64,000 nucleotides of DNA from JANMMJ01 sp031373255 (GTDB lineage Bacteria > Pseudomonadota > Alphaproteobacteria > Rhizobiales > Aestuariivirgaceae). The DNA lies in contig JANMMJ010000054.1 in assembly GCA_031373255.1 (NCBI GenBank), positions 1-64,000 on the forward strand. The letters are read 5' to 3'. The translations under genes and the position numbers were made by a program. Positions 1 through 8,130 of the stretch are shown one piece after another; position 1 is the first letter of the stretch, and every line of letters starts with the position of its first letter. The notes below the pieces were generated by a model. It had not been told where the DNA came from. It saw only the letters and a list, made by a program, of their open reading frames with translations, and ran no database searches.

Positions 1-657
1 GGCCCGCAATGCCGCAGCAGCGCCGATAGGCGCCAGCACCAGGCTTGCCAGCGCCAGCGCCGCCACGATCAACAATGAGGGTGTGGCAATATCGGGGCCG
101 GAACCGCTGGGCGCGCTTGCCGATACGCCAAAGATAAGCACCGGGACATAGAGCGGAAGCACGATCAGCGACACCAGTAACCCGCCGCGCCGCAAGCCCG
201 CCGTGATTGCCCCCCCAAGCGCTGCCAGCATGGACAAGGCAATGGATCCCACAATCATTGCCAGGGTCAGCGGCACAACGGCCTCAGGCGCCAAATTGAG
301 CAGGAACCCCAATAGCGGTGCCGCAATGGCAAGGGGTAGCGAAGTGGATAGCCAATGTGCGGCCGCCTTGGCCACCGCCACAAGTTCAAGCGGTACTGGT
401 CCCATGGCGAAGACATCGAGCGAGCCGTCCTCGTAGTCCTGCTGAAAGATCCGGTCTGCCGTCAGCAGTACCGACAGCAGCAAGGCGATCCACAGCGCCC
501 CGGGAGCGATCCGTTGCAGTAACCCCTGATCCGGACCAACGCCAATTGGCAGGAGCACGACCACTGTAAGGAAAAAACCCAGCGCCGTACCCGCACCTCC
601 ACCCTGGCGCCAGGAGAGCAGCAGGTCACGGTGGATAAGTGCGCGAAGCAGTTTCAC
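1..657 (-). CDS. ccmB: Heme exporter protein CcmB (3' end cut by window edge)
   Basis: Membrane subunit of the CcmAB exporter needed for cytochrome c maturation. Reading the minus strand from the GTG at 657 gives an open frame of 219 codons to the window edge, so only the last few residues should be missing (family about 220 aa). The N-terminus has the family pattern: basic start, hydrophobic stretch, then the conserved stretch QQDYEDGSLD. The GTG overlaps the TGA of ccmA by 4 bases (GTGA), indicating translational coupling. The frame and motif are read directly; the role is from the family. Confidence 0.88.
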   Translation of the reverse strand, partial: MKLLRALIHRDLLLSWRQGGGAGTALGFFLTVVVLLPIGVGPDQGLLQRIAPGALWIALLLSVLLTADRIFQQDYEDGSLDVFAMGPVPLELVAVAKAAAHWLSTSLPLAIAAPLLGFLLNLAPEAVVPLTLAMIVGSIALSMLAALGGAITAGLRRGGLLVSLIVLPLYVPVLIFGVSASAPSGSGPDIATPSLLIVAALALASLVLAPIGAAAALRA

Positions 658-1265
658 GCCGCCTCCCTGGCGAGATCCAGATTAAGCGTGGCATTTCCCT
701 CGACAGGAAGGGGTACATGCGTGGCGGCAATGACCATACCGCCTCTTCCGAGGTGTCCGTTCAGCATCACCCGAAGTCTTTCTTGAGATGCGTGATCAAG
801 ACCGACTGTTGGCTCGTCGAGCAGCCACAGCACCCTCGGGATAAGCGCCAGCCGTGACAGAGCCAGGCGTTTCTTCTGTCCGGCCGAAAGATACTGCACC
901 GGATAATGCGCCAGTGGTGCAAGCGCAAAGGCGGCGAGTGCGGCGTCAATATCCCCGCCACCCAGAAATCCGCCCCAGAACGCCAGATTCTCCCTGACCG
1001 ACAGCGCCGGCTTGATCGCGTCAAGATGCCCTATGAGGTGGGCGCGCTGGCCAATTTCCAGATCATCACGATCTGCCCCATCGAGTACGAGTGTGCCGGA
1101 TGCGGTCTCTACCAGCCCGGCAATCAGCCTGAGCAGCGACGATTTCCCCGCCCCGTTGGGCCCTGTCAGTTGCAAAAGTTGGCCGGCCGGGACGGCGAAG
1201 CTCACATGGTTAAAAACCAGCCGTCCTCCGCGCTCGCAGGCCAAATCTTGCGCAACCAGTCTCAT
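654..1265 (-). CDS. ccmA: Heme exporter ATP-binding protein CcmA
   Basis: ABC ATPase of the CcmAB complex, which uses ATP to release holo-CcmE during c-type cytochrome biogenesis. The 203-aa protein has a Walker A (GPNGAGKSS, about residue 35), a signature motif of the shortened kind (YLSAGQKKR) and a Walker B (VLWLLDEPTVGLD). Its length is normal for CcmA. It is followed directly by ccmB with a 4-base overlap and is divergent from acnA, a common rhizobial arrangement. Confidence 0.95.
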   Translation of the reverse strand: MRLVAQDLACERGGRLVFNHVSFAVPAGQLLQLTGPNGAGKSSLLRLIAGLVETASGTLVLDGADRDDLEIGQRAHLIGHLDAIKPALSVRENLAFWGGFLGGGDIDAALAAFALAPLAHYPVQYLSAGQKKRLALSRLALIPRVLWLLDEPTVGLDHASQERLRVMLNGHLGRGGMVIAATHVPLPVEGNATLNLDLAREAA

Positions 1266-1435
1266 TCCAACTCCCCGCCAGCCGGTAGCGCTCTTGCTTA
1301 GCGGCCCTGCGATGAAACCAACAGCCTCTTGTGCAAAACTCCGCCCTGAATTGCGTCAATTATCCAACAGTCAGACTGGTGCTGCATTGCAAAAACAGTT
1401 ATACGCAGCGCGAAATAGCATGACAGGACGATCCT
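1266..1435. promoter_or_regulatory. Divergent intergenic region ccmA / acnA
   Basis: 170 bases between two divergently transcribed genes, so it must hold both promoters. The acnA-proximal half is AT-richer (TTGCAAAAACAGTTATAC). I cannot assign -35/-10 boxes with confidence, and no clear operator palindrome stands out. A ribosome-binding stretch AGGACGATCCT precedes the acnA ATG at 1436. Confidence 0.4.
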
Positions 1436-4144
1436 ATGAGTGGCACCTCTCTCGATTCCTTCAAATCCCGCAAAAACCTGAAAGTCGGCTCCAGGACCTA
1501 CTCGTATTTTAGTCTCAAGGCCGCTGAGAAGAATGGCCTGAAAGGCATATCGAGACTGCCCTATTCGTTGAAAGTCCTCCTCGAAAATCTGCTCCGCCAC
1601 GAAGATGGGCGCTCGGTGACGAAAGCGGATATTGAAGGCATCGCAAAATGGATGCGCAATCGTGGCAAGGCTGAAAAGGAAATCGCCTTCAGGCCGGCCC
1701 GCGTGCTGATGCAGGACTTCACTGGCGTACCGGCCGTCGTCGATCTGGCGGCGATGCGCGATGCCATGAAAGCGCTCGGCAAGAATCCGGCGCTGATCAA
1801 TCCGCTCGCTCCCGTCGATCTTGTCATCGATCATTCGGTAATGGTCGATTTCTTTGCCAACACCTCGGCATTCAAGGGCAATGTTGGTCTCGAATACCAG
1901 CGCAACGGCGAACGCTATACGTTTCTCAAATGGGGCCAGGGCGCATTTGATAACTTCCGCGTCGTGCCGCCCGGGACCGGAATTTGCCACCAGGTGAACC
2001 TCGAATATCTTGCGCGCACCGTCTGGACCAGGACTGACAAGATCAAGGGCAAATCAGTCACTCTCGCCTATCCCGATACACTGGTGGGAACAGATAGCCA
2101 TACGACCATGGTCAACGGCCTTGCCGTGCTGGGATGGGGTGTTGGCGGCATCGAAGCCGAAGCAGCCATGCTCGGCCAGCCAATCTCCATGCTGATCCCT
2201 GAGGTCATCGGTTTCAAGCTGAACGGCAGGCTCAGCGAAGGCACCACGGCGACCGATCTTGTGCTGACCGTGACCCAGATGCTGCGCAAGAAGGGCGTCG
2301 TTGGCAAATTCGTGGAGTTCTACGGACCGGGCCTCGCCCATCTGTCCCTGGAGGACATGGCTACGATTGCCAATATGGCGCCGGAGTATGGTGCGACCTG
2401 CGGCTTCTTCCCAATCAACGCGGAAACCGTGTCTTATCTGAAGGGGACAGCCCGCCCCGCAGCACAGGTCGCCCTTGTCGAGAAGTATGCCAAGGTGCAG
2501 GACATGTTCTGGTCACCGAAATCGCCAGACCCGGATTTCACCGACACGCTCGAACTTGACCTCTCCCACGTTGAGTCGTCCATGGCCGGCCCCAAGCGGC
2601 CGCAGGACCGCGTTGCTTTGAAAGCCGCATCTGACGACTTTGACCGCGTCATGAACGAAGAGTTCAAGAAGGCCGAGCATCTGGCATCCCGCTACAGGGT
2701 CGAAAACGCCAATTTCGATCTCGGCAACGGCGATGTTGTCATCGCCGCCATCACATCATGCACCAACACCTCGAACCCCAGCGTGATGATCGGCGCCGGC
2801 CTGCTCGCCCGCAATGCCGCCAAGCGCGGCCTCAGGCCCAAGCCCTGGGTCAAGACGTCTCTGGCCCCCGGTAGTCAGGTTGTCACCGAATACCTGAAAT
2901 CCTCAGGCCTGCAACGCGATCTCGATAAGCTTGGCTTCAATCTGGTGGGTTACGGCTGCACAACATGCATCGGCAATTCAGGCCCACTGCCGGAAAACAT
3001 CTCGGAAGCCATCAAGAAGAACGATATGGTCGCCGCAGCGGTACTTTCGGGCAATCGCAATTTTGAAGGCCGCGTCAACCCGGATGTTCGCGCCAACTAT
3101 CTCGCCTCTCCGCCGCTCGTCGTGGCATATGCACTCGCCGGATCGCTCAGGATCAATCTTGCTGCCGATCCGATCGGTCATGACCAGAAAGGCAATCCCG
3201 TTTATCTCCGGGATATCTGGCCATCGGCGAAGGAAATCGCAGCATTCGTCCGCAAGAACGTGACGCGCAAGGCCTTCGCCAAGCGCTATAAGGATGTCTT
3301 CAAGGGCGACACCGCCTGGCGCAAGATCAGCGTCACCAAGGGCATGACCTACACCTGGGACAGTGCCAGTACCTACGTGGCAAACCCACCCTACTTTGAA
3401 AACATGAGCATGACACCCGCCGCGGTGACTGACGTAAGGAATGCCCGCATTCTGGGTCTTTTCCTCGACTCGATCACGACGGACCACATTTCGCCCGCCG
3501 GCGATATCAAGGCCGCCTCACCCGCCGGAAAATACCTGATGGATCGCGGCGTGCAGAAAGCGAATTTTAACTCATATGGCGCCCGCCGAGGGCATCACGA
3601 AGTGATGATGCGTGGCACCTTCGCCAACATCCGGATCAAGAACCAGATGGTTGCAGGTGTTGAGGGCGGTGTAACCATTCACTATCCGACTGGCGAACAA
3701 ATGCCGATCTACGATGCCGCCATGCGCTATCAGGCAGAAGCAACCCCATTGGTCATTTTTGCCGGCAAGGAATACGGCACCGGTTCCTCGCGCGACTGGG
3801 CCGCCAAGGGCACAAAACTCCTGGGTGTTCGTGCCGTAATCGCGCAGAGCTTCGAGCGCATTCATCGCTCCAATCTCATTGGCATGGGCGTCATCCCCTT
3901 GCAGTTCAAGGATGGCGAAAGCTGGCGGACATTCGGCCTCCTGGGTGATGAGAAAATTACCATCAACGGTCTAGCCGAGGGCCTCAAGCCGCGTGCCCAA
4001 ATGACTGTTGAGATTGCCCGCACGGACGGCTCTACAGCAACGGCTGAGGTTCAGTGCCGGATCGATACGCTGGACGAACTTGACTACTTCAGGAATGGCG
4101 GGATCATGCCTTACGTTCTCAGGAACATCGCCCGCGCCGCTTGA
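1436..4144 (+). CDS. acnA: Aconitate hydratase AcnA
   Basis: TCA-cycle aconitase, interconverting citrate and isocitrate through a [4Fe-4S] cluster. The 902-aa length matches AcnA/IRP-type enzymes. Cluster ligands are visible in SCTNTSNPSV and in YGCTTCIGNSGP. Substrate-binding stretches VGTDSHTTM and EYGTGSSRDWAAKG are intact, as is the swivel domain near the C-terminus (SFERIHRSNLIGMG). It is monocistronic-looking: a 104-base gap separates it from the DUF1223 gene downstream. Confidence 0.97.
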   Translation: MSGTSLDSFKSRKNLKVGSRTYSYFSLKAAEKNGLKGISRLPYSLKVLLENLLRHEDGRSVTKADIEGIAKWMRNRGKAEKEIAFRPARVLMQDFTGVPAVVDLAAMRDAMKALGKNPALINPLAPVDLVIDHSVMVDFFANTSAFKGNVGLEYQRNGERYTFLKWGQGAFDNFRVVPPGTGICHQVNLEYLARTVWTRTDKIKGKSVTLAYPDTLVGTDSHTTMVNGLAVLGWGVGGIEAEAAMLGQPISMLIPEVIGFKLNGRLSEGTTATDLVLTVTQMLRKKGVVGKFVEFYGPGLAHLSLEDMATIANMAPEYGATCGFFPINAETVSYLKGTARPAAQVALVEKYAKVQDMFWSPKSPDPDFTDTLELDLSHVESSMAGPKRPQDRVALKAASDDFDRVMNEEFKKAEHLASRYRVENANFDLGNGDVVIAAITSCTNTSNPSVMIGAGLLARNAAKRGLRPKPWVKTSLAPGSQVVTEYLKSSGLQRDLDKLGFNLVGYGCTTCIGNSGPLPENISEAIKKNDMVAAAVLSGNRNFEGRVNPDVRANYLASPPLVVAYALAGSLRINLAADPIGHDQKGNPVYLRDIWPSAKEIAAFVRKNVTRKAFAKRYKDVFKGDTAWRKISVTKGMTYTWDSASTYVANPPYFENMSMTPAAVTDVRNARILGLFLDSITTDHISPAGDIKAASPAGKYLMDRGVQKANFNSYGARRGHHEVMMRGTFANIRIKNQMVAGVEGGVTIHYPTGEQMPIYDAAMRYQAEATPLVIFAGKEYGTGSSRDWAAKGTKLLGVRAVIAQSFERIHRSNLIGMGVIPLQFKDGESWRTFGLLGDEKITINGLAEGLKPRAQMTVEIARTDGSTATAEVQCRIDTLDELDYFRNGGIMPYVLRNIARAA

Positions 4145-4257
4145 GTTGCAGCACTGAGTATTTGCGAACTGTTAAGCATGAAAGCCCACACCATCGTGAT
4201 GGCACCTCACCCTGTCGTGACTGGCATGGCTGGATGCGCTAGGTCATATTGCTGGGA

Positions 4258-5013
4258 ATGGAACGCAATTGTTCAGTTAGCCGGCGGCAAGTTCTGGCTC
4301 TTGGTGCCGGTGCTTTCGCCTCAGGTGTAATCGGCCCGGCAAATGCGGGCGCGGGGCGCCGCGTCGTTGTGGAACTCTTCACCAGCCAAGGTTGCTCATC
4401 CTGCCCTCCTGCCGACAAGCTCCTTGGCGAAATCAGGAGTATGCCGGGCGTACTGGCTCTGACAATCAATGTCGACTACTGGGACTATCTCGGCTGGCGC
4501 GACACACTTGGCGACAAGGCACACACCCAGCGGCAATATGATTATGCCAGCTCGCGGGGCGATATGGATGTGTATACGCCGCAAATGGTAATCGACGGCG
4601 TATCGCATTTTGTGGGCAGCAACAGATCGGTTGTCCTTTCCGGCATTGATAAGGCGCGCGCAGCCCAGACCGGATCTGGGGTAGAGATGAATTTGATTGA
4701 GGAGTCGAGCGAAATTACCGTTGCCATTGGCGATGACGCTTCGGCAGAGGAATCGACAGTCTGGCTCGTTTCAATAGCGCCAAAGATTACTGTCACGATT
4801 GAGCGCGGGGAAAATACTGGGCGCAAGATTGTTTACTACAATGTCGCCCGCAAGATCGTTCCCGCAGGCATGTGGAAAGGTGCCGCAAAGAAGCTCACGC
4901 TGCCCAAGAAAGGCATAATGTTGCCGGATTGCACCGCATGCGTGGCTCTGCTGCAGACCGGCAATGTTGGCCCAATCAAGGCGGCGGCGTCATGGGGAAG
5001 CCTTTTCACCTGA
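4258..5013 (+). CDS. DUF1223 family protein, Tat-type signal peptide
   Basis: A 251-aa thioredoxin-fold-like exported protein of unknown role. I chose the ATG at 4258; an in-frame TTG lies 9 bases upstream. The N-terminus has a twin-arginine motif (SRRQVLAL) followed by a hydrophobic segment and ANAG, pointing to Tat export. The family hallmark TSQGCSSCPPADKLL follows, with a CxxC-type pair typical of redox proteins, then VDYWDYLGW. It sits directly upstream of a YihY-family gene, an order often seen after acnA in rhizobia. Confidence 0.85.
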   Translation: MERNCSVSRRQVLALGAGAFASGVIGPANAGAGRRVVVELFTSQGCSSCPPADKLLGEIRSMPGVLALTINVDYWDYLGWRDTLGDKAHTQRQYDYASSRGDMDVYTPQMVIDGVSHFVGSNRSVVLSGIDKARAAQTGSGVEMNLIEESSEITVAIGDDASAEESTVWLVSIAPKITVTIERGENTGRKIVYYNVARKIVPAGMWKGAAKKLTLPKKGIMLPDCTACVALLQTGNVGPIKAAASWGSLFT

Positions 5014-5040
5014 TTGTCATGGGGCCTTACACCACTGTAT

Positions 5041-5928
5041 ATGAGGTGCATGACCGGACCGACGTACCGCGCCACATTGTGGCCGCTCCTCTCCGAGGCG
5101 ATCAGCCGGCTCTTTGCTGATGAAGCCATTCCGCTTGCCGGGAACATCGCATTCCGCACGATTTTTTCGATTTTCCCCTTCCTCATATTTCTAGTGGCTC
5201 TGGCCGGCTTCTTTGGCAACGATACACTGGCAGAGCAGATCGTAGGCTACATCCTGGGAGCCGCACCACCCGAACTGCTCAAGCCGATCGGACCCGAAAT
5301 TCGTTCGATCCTGACTGTTCCGCGATCCGGGCTTTTGAGCTTGTCCGCGATCATCACCATCTGGAGCGCCATGGGCGGTGTGGACAGTGTTCGCGTCGGC
5401 CTGAATCGCGCTTATGACTTAAAGGAAAATCGCGGTGTATTGTGGCTCTACGCGCAGAGTGTCATTTTTATCATCGGTGCGGCTTTCGTCATGCTCGCAT
5501 TGGCCGTTCTCATCGTTTTGGCGCCGGTGTTTTTCAATTTGGTCGACGCCTACGCTCCGGACATTCAACCGAGCCTGTGGCTGATCAACTGGCTGCGATA
5601 TCCATTTGTCGTCCTTATGCTGACCGTATGGCTGTTGATTTGCCACCGCGTATTGCCGGCAAAACCGCTTGATATTCTCGACGCCTTGCCCGGCGTCATG
5701 ATGACCGTTGTGGTCTGGATAGTGCTCTCGACGGCTTACTCTTACTATCTCGCCCGCTTCAATAGCTTTGCATCCACTTACGCTTCGCTCTCCGGCATTT
5801 TTGCTGCCATGTTTTTTCTTTACCTGGCAGCTTTGGTGCTGATCCTTGGAGGTGAGGTCAACCGTGTTCTTGTGACGCGGAGGAAGTTCTGGTCATCGCC
5901 GCAAGCGCCGAATCTCGGCCAGAAGTAG
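5041..5928 (+). CDS. YihY/BrkB family inner-membrane protein (copy 1)
   Basis: Polytopic membrane protein of the family once mis-called ribonuclease BN. About six hydrophobic segments are visible, with the family stretches AGNIAFRTIFSIFPFLIF near the N-terminus and YASLSGIFAAMFFLYLAALVLILGGEVN near the C-terminus. The frame opens at a TTG (5014) just after the DUF1223 stop; ATG codons at 5041 and 5050 are likelier starts, giving about 295 aa. The 3' end overlaps the convergent TfoX-domain gene by 36 bases. Function is unknown. Confidence 0.85.
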   Translation: MRCMTGPTYRATLWPLLSEAISRLFADEAIPLAGNIAFRTIFSIFPFLIFLVALAGFFGNDTLAEQIVGYILGAAPPELLKPIGPEIRSILTVPRSGLLSLSAIITIWSAMGGVDSVRVGLNRAYDLKENRGVLWLYAQSVIFIIGAAFVMLALAVLIVLAPVFFNLVDAYAPDIQPSLWLINWLRYPFVVLMLTVWLLICHRVLPAKPLDILDALPGVMMTVVVWIVLSTAYSYYLARFNSFASTYASLSGIFAAMFFLYLAALVLILGGEVNRVLVTRRKFWSSPQAPNLGQK

Positions 5929-6183
5929 GTCTTTTTCGCCCGTTGAAAGTTCGCGCCAGTCGCGCCCATCGAGGCCCGCCGCCAGGGCCCAGAGAAGATT
6001 TAAAGATACCTGCTTTGGCTTGGCTTCCTTCACACGGAGATAAGCCTTGACCGCGCCCAGCGCACGAAGTTCTTCAAGCGAAGAAATTCCAGCCTGTGCC
6101 AGCATGAAGGCCGACTTGGGCCCCAGATTGGCAAGGGTTGATACAGGTGAATCAGGACGCTGCTGCCTCAACCGCGTCCTCAT
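5893..6183 (-). CDS. TfoX C-terminal-domain protein
   Basis: A 96-aa protein matching the C-terminal domain of TfoX/Sxy competence regulators: LANLGPKSAFMLAQAGISS is the typical helix-hairpin-helix-like opening, followed by LRALGAVKAYLRVK and NLLWALAAGLDGRDWREL. The frame is open further upstream, but the family similarity starts just after the ATG at 6183, which lies inside the 3' end of ccr (32-base overlap). The N-terminal TfoX domain is absent. Stand-alone C-terminal proteins of this size are common in alphaproteobacteria; a competence role is not implied. Confidence 0.75.
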   Translation of the reverse strand: MRTRLRQQRPDSPVSTLANLGPKSAFMLAQAGISSLEELRALGAVKAYLRVKEAKPKQVSLNLLWALAAGLDGRDWRELSTGEKDLLLAEIRRLRR

Positions 6184-7453
6184 AACTCCGAAGCCCCGTG
6201 CGCGGAGCAGAGACAAGCACGGCCATGTTTCCCGGCCGGTGCTCGTTCCTCCACATCTTGGTGTGGGCTTTTGGGATGTCCCGCCAGGCATAAACCTCAG
6301 ACATGCAGGGATCGATCCTGCGCGCCACAACGAGTTTGTTGGCATTGGAAGCCTGCATCAGATTGGCAAAATGCGAACCTTGAACCCGTTTTTGATGCAT
6401 CCAGAGATAGCGCGCATCCATGGTCAGGTTATAGCCTGTCGTTCCGGCACAGATCACCACCATGCCGCCGCGCTTCACCACGAACACAGAAACCGGAAAT
6501 GTCGACTCCCCCGGGTGCTCGAAGATCATATCGACATTGTTGCCTTTTCCTGTGTACGCCCAGATCGCCTTGCCAAAGTCACGGACGCCTTTGAGCCAGT
6601 CATTGTACTCCGCCGTGCCGACGGCCGGCATTTGCCCCCAACAGCTGAAATTCTTGCGGTTAATCACACCCTTGGCGCCGAGTTGCATGACGAAGTCTTG
6701 CTTGTCGTCGTCCGAAATCACCCCGATCGCGTTCCCACCCGCCGTAGCGATAAGCTGAATGGCCATCGAGCCAAGACCGCCCGAAGCGCCCCAGACGAGG
6801 ACATTTTGACCGGGCTTCAGCGTATGCGGACGGTGTCCGAACAGCATGCGATAGGCTGTTGCAAGCGTAAGGGTGTAACAGGCCGATTCCTCCCATGTGA
6901 GATGCTGCGGCCGCGGCAGGAGTTGCCGCGCCTGGATACGGCAGAACTGCGCAAACGACCCGTCTGGCGTTTCGTAGCCCCAGATGCGCTGCGACGGCGA
7001 AAACATCGGATCGCCACCATTGCACTCTTCGTCGTCGCCGTCGTCCTGGTTGCAATGAATGACAACCTCGTCGCCGATTTTCCACCGCTTTACCTTTGCG
7101 CCGACGGCATAGACGATCCCCGAGGCATCGGATCCTGCGACATGATACGGGTTCTTGTGGCCGTCGATCGGCGATATCGGCTTGCCCAGTGATGCCCATA
7201 CGCCGTTGTAATTGACCCCCGCCGCCATCACCAGGACAAGACACTCATCCTCGCCAATGCTCCAGGTCGGGACCACCTCCACCTGCATGGCTGTGTCGGG
7301 AGGCCCGTGCCGGTCCTGCCGGATGCACCAGGCATACATCCTCAATGGAACGTGCCCTAGAGGCGGAATTTCGCCGATCTCGTAGAGATCCTTCACCGGT
7401 TTGTTGGCGTTGGCCGGCGGATTCAGGCTTCCGGCTGCTGCAGATGCTGGCAT
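6152..7453 (-). CDS. ccr: Crotonyl-CoA carboxylase/reductase
   Basis: Key enzyme of the ethylmalonyl-CoA pathway: NADPH-dependent reductive carboxylation of crotonyl-CoA to ethylmalonyl-CoA. The 433-aa MDR-superfamily protein has the cofactor-binding stretch LVWGASGGLGSMAIQL and family stretches such as AAGVNYNGVWASLG and HPGESTFPVSVFVVKRGGMVVICAGTTG (read as two parts). Length and motifs fit Ccr rather than an ordinary quinone oxidoreductase. A strong Shine-Dalgarno (AAGGAG) precedes the ATG at 7453. ecm lies divergently 0.7 kb away. Confidence 0.95.
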   Translation of the reverse strand: MPASAAAGSLNPPANANKPVKDLYEIGEIPPLGHVPLRMYAWCIRQDRHGPPDTAMQVEVVPTWSIGEDECLVLVMAAGVNYNGVWASLGKPISPIDGHKNPYHVAGSDASGIVYAVGAKVKRWKIGDEVVIHCNQDDGDDEECNGGDPMFSPSQRIWGYETPDGSFAQFCRIQARQLLPRPQHLTWEESACYTLTLATAYRMLFGHRPHTLKPGQNVLVWGASGGLGSMAIQLIATAGGNAIGVISDDDKQDFVMQLGAKGVINRKNFSCWGQMPAVGTAEYNDWLKGVRDFGKAIWAYTGKGNNVDMIFEHPGESTFPVSVFVVKRGGMVVICAGTTGYNLTMDARYLWMHQKRVQGSHFANLMQASNANKLVVARRIDPCMSEVYAWRDIPKAHTKMWRNEHRPGNMAVLVSAPRTGLRSYEDAVEAAAS

Positions 7454-7709
7454 TTGCTACTCCTTGCCAATTTGCATTGCATGATAGGCGGTTTATTGGA
7501 CATTGCATTGCAACAAAAGTCCAGTGCGACCGCCTGCTGCCGAGGTTGCGCCAAATCGCCAGAATCTTGATGAAAATCCGCGGTTAGATTGAGCAAAATC
7601 CCGCCGGGAACTGTAATTCTCTGGAAACCGCGAATGAAAGACTTCGTTTACCCAAAGCACTCCTTCGCTCATATTGAACGGTGAATCGCAACACGTCGGG
7701 AGACACGCG
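7454..7709. promoter_or_regulatory. Divergent intergenic region upstream of ccr
   Basis: 256 bases between ccr (minus) and the small membrane-protein gene (plus). The ccr-proximal part is AT-rich and includes TTTGCATTGCATG-like repeats of TTGCATTGCA (about 7470-7515), which could be a regulator site, but I cannot tie it to a known operator. No RNA gene or convincing ORF is seen. Confidence 0.35.
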
Positions 7710-8072
7710 GTGGAAGAGTTGGTGAATGCATTGGCGAATGGTTTTGGGGTTCTCGACCATCTGTCCTTCTTGCCAAATCCATCCGATCTGCTTTCCATGG
7801 CGCCCGAAAAAGTGTCGATTGCCGCAATATTCAGTGGTGCAGGGTCTGTGATCCTCGGCAAGTTCACCGGTACTGTAGGCTATCTCACCCTGCCGATGAA
7901 CTATTGCGCACTCTTTGTCGGCGCGTTGTTGAGCAATTGGGCTTTTGCCGGTGTACGCATTCCCATGCTGGATGCGACCTTGCAAATCCCCATGCTTCTG
8001 ACCATTGCCGGTATGACGGTCACAGCGCTCGCCGTCATGATGTTCACTCCCGCAAGCCAGAACAACGCGTAA
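7710..8072 (+). CDS. Small hypothetical membrane protein upstream of ecm
   Basis: 120-aa protein starting at GTG 7710, chosen because GGGAGA lies about 7 bases upstream; an in-frame TTG at 7674 has no such site. After a soluble N-terminus it has about three hydrophobic segments (near residues 33-55, 63-83 and 92-112). I do not recognise a family. Position just before ecm suggests co-transcription, but the 58-base gap and lack of homology leave its job unknown. Confidence 0.55.
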   Translation: MEELVNALANGFGVLDHLSFLPNPSDLLSMAPEKVSIAAIFSGAGSVILGKFTGTVGYLTLPMNYCALFVGALLSNWAFAGVRIPMLDATLQIPMLLTIAGMTVTALAVMMFTPASQNNA

Positions 8073-8130
8073 ATCAGGCTGCGGCGAAGGTCTCGTTGCG
8101 GCGCACCATTTGCCATGCTTTCATGGCGGT

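Noticed and set aside
5041..5928. Ribonuclease BN as the function of the YihY genes
   Set aside because: This is an old misassignment of the family; both copies are polytopic membrane proteins with no nuclease motif.
6047..7192. 381-codon plus-strand frame opposite ccr
   Set aside because: Lies over the Ccr gene on the other strand and has no recognisable motif.
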